Shown piece by piece: positions 17,810-24,582 of a stretch of DNA of 24,582 bases (its first letter is position 1; each line of letters begins with the position of its first letter). The stretch covers positions 7,075-31,656 of the forward strand of contig JADGJC010000402.1 in NCBI GenBank assembly GCA_027596075.1, written 5' to 3'. The stretch comes from Rhizophlyctis rosea (Eukaryota; Chytridiomycota; Chytridiomycetes; Rhizophlyctidales; Rhizophlyctidaceae). The position numbers and the translations under genes were made by a program. The notes beneath the pieces were generated by a model. The model saw only the letters and a list, made by a program, of their open reading frames with translations, was not told where the DNA came from and did not search any database.

Positions 17810-18987
17810 TTGGGATGGGGCAACGACATATGTTAGCGGTCATTGTAATTCCTGATCCTTTTACATTTTGAGTGTTTGTTGTGCGCATGTTTGCCACCTG
17901 TTCTTTTGGGTTGTGATATTTTCAGCATCTGTTATGCAAAGTTCGAAGTTGCGCAGTCCATCATAGGACGAGGTTGGTCTGAACGAAGTTTGTGACGGGT
18001 TCCGGATACATGTTTTGTATGGAAAGGAGGTGAGAACGGAGCCAAGGGAATGGAAGTACAGGATGCAAAGGTTCTGTAATGTGTATGATCGTTTTTGCCT
18101 TCAAATGACCTGTCACCTGTCTCCGGGAAGATCCGAAAACTCTGCGGGAAATACAACGTAAATAGCATACAATTCAATCAAACAGGAGGTGGAACATGCC
18201 CTCACCGGAATGTTACGTCACCGAAAGATTCTCAAGGCAAATGCAGTTTGACGACAAACTTCAAAGGAGGAAGCGATTGCCGCCGCGTGAGCGCTTATCT
18301 TGCATTGGTCCTTGCAGGATACTTGGCTGCTCCACGTGGCCCCAATCTAGAATGTATCTTTCCGGCACTGACGGATTGTACTTGTATGACACACTTGCCA
18401 ACAGCAGCGCAACTCCACTCTATCTGATTCAGCTTTGCCCACTTAGGTAATCGAACTAAGCGGCATCCCAAGTCATAACGAGCCATACATACCGTCGACA
18501 CTGAACGCATTGGATATGAATACTTATTTGATCGAATGGACTACGCAAAAGTGACTATTGTGATGCTTCGTTCGGTTACTTAACGCATGGATTTGGAAAA
18601 CCGCCATAGCATCATATGCTGTTCTATCATATTTCAGATCCAAGATCCAAGAGGAGTGGGACAACGAATCACGTCCACTTTAGCACAGCTTAACCCAAAT
18701 AGCTGAGTTTATACTTTCCGTGGAGACAATTGAAATGTTTTTTCCGTACAGAGCAGTACATAGGACGGAGACTTTCTTGCGATCAACGGCTGGGAGCACG
18801 TTCTCCACACGGCTAGAACCCATAAAAAGAGCAATGATTCTCCTCCATATTTCGACGACGACTTGGGCAACGAAGACGTCATAATGAAAGCCGATGTTGT
18901 ATGATTACGAGATTACAACGCATATGAATCATGCAAGCAATGGCGGGCTGTTTCAGCCTGACTGAAATGGAAGACATAGGGGCGCAG
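17810..18987. other. Intergenic region, no gene recognised
   Basis: It follows the stop of the PLC-like gene and precedes the promoter of the giant-virus-like gene. Open frames at 18095-18427 and 18196-18450 are short, overlap one another and show no known motif. I see no repeat, RNA gene or mobile element signature. Confidence 0.5.
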
Positions 18988-19025
18988 TTACTACCGTGTG
19001 GCCATTTTTACTACTGTGTGACCAT
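18988..19025 (+). promoter_or_regulatory. Direct repeat of an 18-base element, 20-base period
   Basis: TTACTACCGTGTGGCCAT (18988-19005) and TTACTACTGTGTGACCAT (19008-19025) match at 16 of 18 positions. The start-to-start distance is 20 bases, about two helical turns, so bound proteins would sit on the same face. The pair lies about 110 bases before the TATA box at 19134, a typical upstream activator position. The binding factor is unknown. Confidence 0.5.
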
Positions 19026-19133
19026 GTGAAACAAGGAGATGGTCCTCGTGACCTTACATGATTTATGCGAAAGGCGCAACACTTTGTCTTGGGTCTTACG
19101 GTCCCTAAAGTCCGCCCTCAAGTGAATTGCACA

Positions 19134-19140
19134 TATAAAA
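19134..19140 (+). promoter_or_regulatory. TATA box of the giant-virus-like gene
   Basis: TATAAAA, 92 bases before the ATG at 19226. Spacing is similar to that in the PLC-like gene (79 bases), consistent with host-type core promoters. Confidence 0.6.
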
Positions 19141-19225
19141 TCGTGCTCCACAAGACTTGCGGCACCCCTCTTTTGTCTTGTTGCAATCTTCATTGTCAAG
19201 GATCTACCCAAACCCAACCTTCAAA

Positions 19226-20466
19226 ATGCTAGAATCTTCGTTCACTTGCTACAGCTTCGTTGCAACATGGTGAGACTATGGACTTCCTTATGTTGACAAA
19301 TATCCTTCTGACCTTTCCTGTCAGTGTCTGAAAAGGCTCGGCCTCAGCTCCGGCAAACGTGCCCGCCATCTTGTGGGGAGTGTCCACTTCATCCTGTTGG
19401 TGCTGTGGACGATCCTCGGAAAAATAGATTGTGCCGTCTTAAGCGGGGCAAAGTTCGGAAACTCAGGGAAAGACTTCAAGACGGTTCATGATCTGGATCT
19501 GAAATTGCCCAAGACCACCACCAATTTCGATCAAAAAGACGTGAATGACATCTTTCGTCGTCTCCAGTCAGAAAGATTCTGGCAGCCTGTTATCGTTTCG
19601 GACCTTCTGGACACATACCAAAGCCAACTATGCTTGCTTTCGACAACTTTGACCAAGGCGTTTGACGACAACGGAACCAACTTGCTGAACATGACTTATG
19701 TAGGGCGTTTTGCTGCGGATATTCAACATTGCGGACGGACAGGGGCAGCCGTCATTGTTTCCCCACTCTACATTTACGACAACGACGATGGTCATGCCAA
19801 CCTGTTGTTCTACCCTCATCAGACTAAGATGTTGGAGAGATACGATCCCAACGGTCAGGTCGAATATTACACCAACACGTCCAACCGAGATCGATTTGGC
19901 CTGTGGATGCTGGATAATCAGGCTCCACCTGCCTTCACAGCCTTGAAAGTCAGGCGAAGCCATGGGTTTCCTGTGCAGCAGACCCAAACAGTGTCACCTA
20001 GGCTGAACGAGTTCGAAGGATTTTGTGACGCTTACATATTTTGGTACTTGGAAGTCCGGCTCCTCAACCCAATGTCACCGAAAGCGACCTATAGAGAAAA
20101 TTAGCAAAGTATCTCGACAGCACTGACAGCGTAGATGACATTTTGGGTTTTCTCGATGCCAAGCTCAGCGCTTACAAGTTGGCATTCGTCCATCACACTG
20201 GCGTGGAACCTGCATTCTCCATCAACGACCTTTTTCCTCTGCTCAAGGCAGATTGGGCCTTGGGGTCCAAGATATTCTTTATGTGGGCGGTTAATGTCCC
20301 CTGGCTGAAGTCTCGGCTGGCGACGTTTCTATTATGGTTTGGTGGATTGGAGTTAACGAGCGAGGTCTATGCACAGCCGGGTGACGAGCACTATAGACGT
20401 CGTGATAGTGCAAGATTCTCGGAGGCGGTTGCAAAGAGCACCAAACATGGAACGGGCAACAATTAG
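19226..20466 (+). CDS. Giant-virus-like His/Cys protease-like protein (one frameshift)
   Basis: Exons 19226-19269 and 19336-20466, with a 66-base GT...AG intron completing a Trp codon. The product is about 390 residues: a short basic N-terminus, a hydrophobic segment (about 31-42, HFILLVLWTIL; signal anchor or membrane helix), then a domain with GHANLLFY (His168), ERYDPNG (Asp185) and GFCDAYIFWYLEVRLLNP (Cys245). This His-Asp-Cys order and the GFC..Y..WY...RL.NP signature match, from memory, a family common in nucleocytoplasmic large DNA viruses, with an adenain/Ulp-like Cys-protease arrangement. Protease activity is inference. The first frame stops at 20102-20104; the conserved-looking remainder (from about 20095 to the TAG at 20464) is in another frame. 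The likely cause is an indel in the A4 run at 20097-20100: a sequencing error or a real inactivating change. An alternative acceptor at 19325 would break the phase with exon 1. Confidence 0.6.
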
Positions 20467-21543
20467 CGCCTGTATAAGCTGGTGCAACAGAAGAGAAGAG
20501 CCGGGAGAAAGTGATTTCTTTTGTGGTGGTATTCATTGAAGCTCAGTGATGAATCGGGGCGCTGACGTAACAACCGTTCCAACGGCATGCAATATTAGCA
20601 ACTTTGCGCTCTGGAGCACTTAAGGTGGATATGCTGCAAAAATTTGTGGCCAAGGATAGTATAAGGGGTCATCCTTGTGAAGGTGGCGATGGGTCCGGAC
20701 GGGGAGAGGTCCAAATTACATGGAAGCTACCGTTGATGGCTCTGTCAAGGATAAAAGTGGCGAATGGGGCCAACGGTAGCGCAGTGATACTGGCAAGGGG
20801 AGGGAAAGCGCGCAACACCCGTGGGTTGACGAAGGCAAAGATAATTGGTTCTCCTGTGGTCCTATTCATGCAAATGCTTCAGAATCAGATCCCTTGAACA
20901 ATGGCACTATCATTTGCTGAGGAGACAGGAATGCACCAGCAAAGTTGTACCACCTCACAAATTTCATAACGACATAGCCACATATGTGCTGACCACAAAC
21001 ATGATTTCATGCCGTCTCGACCTGAAGCGACATGATTTTGAGCGCCCCTGAGCTGTGCTTGAATCTCTTGATGACCAATTGCTTGAATGGCCAATCCAAT
21101 TGAAATGTGCTACACAGCGACATGGAAGAGTGAGCAAGAGGGTATTTTCCATCCGTACATATGCGAGAAAAAATCGTTTGTGCTGTTCATTTTTGAAGCG
21201 TTCGCCCGTTCACCTGCGAGCCAAAGGCTGTATGGATGAGATCAAGTGTTTGTTGCAAAAAATCAAGTCACTGGGAAACGAAGGTGTTGCAGATTGTATG
21301 GTACGTTTCGCGCATCTTGACCTTGACATGGGTCGCTGAAGGAAGAGCATACCGAATCTTAATGAGGAAGGATCTGTCGAGCCGCCACGAGAGCACGAAT
21401 GATACGATCACAAGCATGTGCAATATGACAACTTGATTTGATTCAAACAAACTTGAACCTATGCACAAATGACTAGCGTTTGACATACAATCCATAACCA
21501 CCCCACCACTCACTACAAACTCCCCACCTATAAACCCCATCAC
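20467..21543. other. Intergenic region between convergent genes, no gene recognised
   Basis: It separates the stop codons of two genes that point towards each other. An open frame at 20604-20897 (+) is mirrored by an open minus frame at 20669-20869; neither shows a known motif. It presumably contains both 3' ends. No repeat or RNA gene is seen. Confidence 0.5.
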
Positions 21544-23927
21544 TCACTCACTAATCTTCAAAACGTCCTTCACCGACTGCACAATCCCCTTCACCTCCCC
21601 CTCGACACCTCTCATCAACTCCCTATCCTCAACACCAACCTCCCCAACCCTCTTCCCCACAACATCACCTATGCTATCCAACAACGTCTTGATCTGACCC
21701 TTGACACCATCATCCTCAAACATCACCCCTTCCTCCATCAACTCTTCAAAGCGTTCCTTCATGACGTTGTACGTGGAATAGGGTGGAAGGGACAGGAAGA
21801 CGGCGTCGGCGAGGCGCGTGACGGTGGGAAGAGTTTCGTCGACCGGTTGGGTTTTTGTGGTTTGAGAGGGAGCAACAATGGTGAGCTTGATGGCGAAGAA
21901 TCCGTACGCGGGGAGTGTGGGGGTGCCCGTTAGGAATGTGAGGAAGGATTCGCGTTGTTGTGGGGTGAAGGCCGCCATGAGGCAGATGCAGTTGATGTAG
22001 TTTTGAGATTCGGTGGTGTAGCCATGCGCGGCGCCCACCGCGTGCTTGAGGACTGTGTGGTGGTAATGAAAATTGGTGAATTTTGTGGATACGTTTGAAA
22101 TATGGGATTGCAGTTGATTCGACGTATGTTACCTTCGACGCTCCAATCTTCGTCCAGTTTGTTCTGGCTCCTACGGGACACATTCGAGATTTCTATGAGC
22201 CCCAGAAAAGACATGTGAGTGAAATGCGTGATGCGCACGTTATGATCATGACGCTATGAACAATCTGTAATGATTTTCTGAACTTACCAGCAGGTATCGT
22301 ACCCCCACCCGCAACCCATTCATCATATTGCTTCAAACCACACTCAATATCTTTCGCCAGCATTTGAATCTCGTGACGCGCTGTGTGTTGTTGGGAAAAA
22401 GGCGCGATAAGTGGTTGTTTCATTTATCTGCCAGTTTACGTCCAAAATCGTGGGAAAGAAAGTTGAAAAAAAACTTACCCAACGGCTTCTCAGCAACAGT
22501 ACACACGTCCTCACACGCCAGAACCGTCTTCAAATCCGGCTCACCAGCCTTCACAAAAGCAACAAACTCCTCAAGCCTCTCCTGTGTCACGCCTTCGTCT
22601 ACCGATAAACCCATTTTGATGTTCTGGATGGAGCGGTTGATGATGATCCCGCGGGCGGTGAGCTCGATGTATTTCTGGTACGTAAGCAACAGGTTTTGTT
22701 GGTTGTTGGTGTTGATTGAAGAGGATTGTGGGGTGCTTGTGTGATTGGAGTTTTGTGGGTGGGAGGATGGAGGTTGTGCCGGGTTGTTGGTGTTGGTGTG
22801 GTCAGGCACAGGGGAGGCGTCATTGGGATCGTCATTATCAGTCTGTGCGTCATTGGAGGGCGCCGCCGAGGCCTGGAGGATGTGATAGATTGGCAAGATC
22901 AGTGTGCCAACCAACATGCTGAAAAACTGAGTGTGCAGGTTCATAGCTTACTTGGTGCCAAACTCTGTGTTCATATTTCGCAACAATGATAGCTTTGAGG
23001 TCACTGAAATTGAGCGGATGAGAGGGTTGACGCGAAAGTTTCAATATTGCAACCAGACTCACGCGAAGGCTGGCAGCGGTGTCCTGGGAGCATTCGGGTG
23101 ATGAAGGTACAGCTGGTTGATTTTTTGATTGCCCCACTGAGCCAATGTGCTCATGTCTGTGGATGTGAAGTCGTCGAGAGATGTGTTTGTGGGAAGGATG
23201 TAACGGAGTTCGGTGGGTAGGTGATTGTGGTGAATTTGGGAACATGGCTGGCATAGAAAGACACCAATCACAACGTTGGCGTGGGTCACGTCTGTTTGGC
23301 AGTGGGTCATGAATCAGTGTTGATGGTTGGTACATTTCCAATGCAATACGCGATGACCAACCAGAGCTCCCACAATCCGCGCAACGTTCGTTTCCTTCAG
23401 CGACGAGGAGGAACCGTAAGAGGGATGTATGGGCAGCTACACTCATGGATATTTCTGCAGGAGTCTACTCAATTGGATGGAAAAGCAGGTCAGTGTGTGA
23501 AAGAGGATGGGGTAACGTCATGCACTTTATGAACTCTAGGCAATATGGAGCCGACATAAGCCATTGCCATTATGAACTGACACTTACCAGCTGTACAGCG
23601 CTCGATGCGGACCGGTTCGACTTCTCCCAAGGGGGTCGAGTGAGCGAAACCGCTGTCCAATCAAACAGTTATGAGACGCTGGACTTGATAGTTCACCATG
23701 AGATTTTACTCACACATTGGCCGGCCACGCATCAGTTGGTTATGAGAGTTTTTGATGGCCAGGAGGACTGCCGAGTGGTAATCATATTCGACGATACCGA
23801 AGTAGGAGTTGATGGGTTTTGATACACGGGCGATGGAACCCCACCGAAAGGCTCTCTCAAGGTCTTCCGCGGTGACTTCGCGTGCGAGATTCCCAATATG
23901 GATGGTTTTGCCATAGTCAGTGGACAT
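21544..23927 (-). CDS. RRM-ArfGAP-HECT-like fusion protein with degenerate catalytic sites
   Basis: 572 residues from nine exons: 23927-23714, 23652-23588, 23464-23362, 23291-23063, 23003-22952, 22872-22479, 22380-22288, 22192-22133, 22052-21544. All have GT...AG ends and all are in phase, ending at TGA 21546-21544. Domains: an RRM (about 7-78) with RNP2 IHIGNL and RNP1 SYFGIVEY; an ArfGAP zinc finger (about 105-220) with CADC-x16-CQPC (C121, C124, C141, C144) and the late DLKAIIVAKYE motif; an Asn/Pro/Ser-rich linker (222-285); and a UFD4/TRIP12-like end of a HECT domain (about 397-510) with DEDWSVE, HGYT, FLTGTPTLP, KLTIV and LPPY. The ArfGAP arginine is His149 (IHH instead of IHR), and no Cys stands where HECT has its catalytic one (about 485-486). 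A charged C-terminal tail follows. It is probably a non-catalytic RNA- or membrane-linked adaptor (inference). No homologous fusion is known to me. Confidence 0.8.
23714..23907 (-). other. RRM-coding part of the fusion gene, exon 1
   Basis: The order is beta1 KTIHIGNL, helix TAEDLERAF, beta2 SIARV, beta3 YFGIVEYD, helix HSAVLLAIKN, and beta4 MSVSL in exon 2. Aromatic Tyr and Phe sit in the RNP1 strand, so RNA binding is plausible. The domain starts six residues after the ATG. The exon 1-exon 2 splice is needed to finish the fold, which supports that junction. Confidence 0.8.
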
Positions 23928-24197
23928 GTTTGCGTTTTTGGGAATGTGTTGTTTGGTTTGTGGATAAGCTATTGGGTATCAACAAGCCGTTAGGAAGAGC
24001 GTGGGAAAGAGAGGTAAAGAAGAAAGGGTCTCATATCGGGATGGCCGGGGTGCAATTGTCGCATGGTGGGAAGGAAGGAGGGACAGCAGACAGCTGCTGT
24101 GTGTGTGGCGTTCATGTTTGAACAGCCACATCGTCATGGGGTCTTACCACCCAAGACAATGACTGTACTTAACTGTTGATAATGCACACATTGGCAT
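23928..24197. other. Intergenic region upstream of the fusion gene
   Basis: Holds the presumed promoter and leader of the minus-strand fusion gene; no TATA box is seen in that orientation. Together with the TATA box at 24328 (+) it may form a divergent promoter region of about 400 bases. No coding signal. Confidence 0.45.
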
Positions 24198-24299
24198 TGA
24201 CCTCATTGACCTCAATAATGATGACCTTATCCATGTGGGAAGACTGAAATTCATCCCATTATGACCTGAGCATTGCACATGGAGGTCATTGCATGACCA
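24198..24299 (+). promoter_or_regulatory. Cluster of six TGACC/GGTCA half-sites
   Basis: TGACCT at 24198-24203, 24207-24212, 24222-24227 and 24262-24267; AGGTCA at 24283-24288; TGACCA at 24294-24299. The first two form a direct repeat with a period of 9. The cluster ends 28 bases before a TATA box, as expected of an upstream control region. The factor is not identified. Confidence 0.5.
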
Positions 24300-24327
24300 G
24301 TGTATTGCTTTGATGGCAAATCTGGCA

Positions 24328-24334
24328 TATATAA
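24328..24334 (+). promoter_or_regulatory. TATA box of a downstream plus-strand gene
   Basis: TATATAA, followed by GAGCCC. The first ATG after it is at 24389, opening a 36-codon frame to the TAA at 24497-24499 that reads through the G run as Gly repeats. A real gene would have to splice before or leave the window, so no CDS is called. Confidence 0.5.
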
Positions 24335-24460
24335 GAGCCCCAGGCTTGATATCACAAGGAGGGGTCAGCACACACACCGCCAAAATTCATGGAGGGTGGC
24401 CAGTGCATCGGACCCACTGCGCGCTGGGGCGACAAAAGTGACAAAACCGGGTGCATTACC

Positions 24461-24481
24461 GGGGGGGGGGGGGGGGGGGGG
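24461..24481 (+). repeat. 21-G homopolymer run
   Basis: Twenty-one consecutive G, about 100 bases from the window end, with AT-rich sequence after it. It could form a G-quadruplex or be an artefact of two-colour sequencing chemistry or contig extension. The sequence beyond it should be treated with caution. Confidence 0.9.
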
Positions 24482-24582
24482 ACCGGACTGTCAAAATAAA
24501 CCTTTTAAAACCACCCCATTTTAATTTTGCAGAGTAGTGGATATATGTGGTTTGCTTTAATTGGTTTAACCTATTTTTATGG

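Overview
Organism. The window reads as nuclear DNA of an intron-rich fungus, possibly a chytrid or another early-diverging lineage; that placement is inference. Four protein genes can be rebuilt. Their introns run from about 50 to 420 bases, mostly 50-110, have GT...AG ends, and keep codon phase across nearly every junction. There are no operons, no Shine-Dalgarno sites, no tRNA or rRNA gene that I can see, and no CRISPR array.

Layout. (1) 1-6374, minus strand: a BLM/Sgs1/Rqh1-type RecQ helicase with 24 exons in view; its 3' end lies beyond position 1. (2) About 6375-14500: roughly 8 kb with no recognisable gene, only short unassigned ORFs, A-tracts, a hairpin and an imperfect 66-base duplication. 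(3) 15181-17809, plus strand: a PI-PLC-like phosphodiesterase with a C-terminal QxW beta-trefoil-like domain, 11 exons, a TATA box 79 bases before the start codon, and one unexplained frame break near 15650. (4) 19226-20466, plus strand: a gene with one intron and a TATA box whose protein resembles a His/Cys protease-like family I know from nucleocytoplasmic large DNA viruses (giant viruses). It carries one frameshift near 20099. (5) 21544-23927, minus strand: a nine-exon gene, every junction in phase, encoding 572 residues that join an RRM, an ArfGAP zinc finger and the end of a UFD4/TRIP12-type HECT ubiquitin ligase domain. The ArfGAP arginine finger and the HECT cysteine both appear to be lost. 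(6) 23928-24582: an intergenic region with six TGACC/GGTCA half-sites before a TATA box, then a 21-G run close to the window end.

Most interesting. The RRM-ArfGAP-HECT-like fusion with two apparently dead enzymatic modules is the best candidate for something undescribed. Second is the giant-virus-like gene in fungal dress (spliced intron, TATA box). The genes do not form one obvious pathway. RecQ is a housekeeping genome-maintenance gene; the other three look like accessory or lineage-specific genes beside gene-poor DNA.

Limits. Domain calls come from motif recognition, not database searches. Exon ends were inferred from splice consensus and phase; RecQ exons 2-4 are the least certain.
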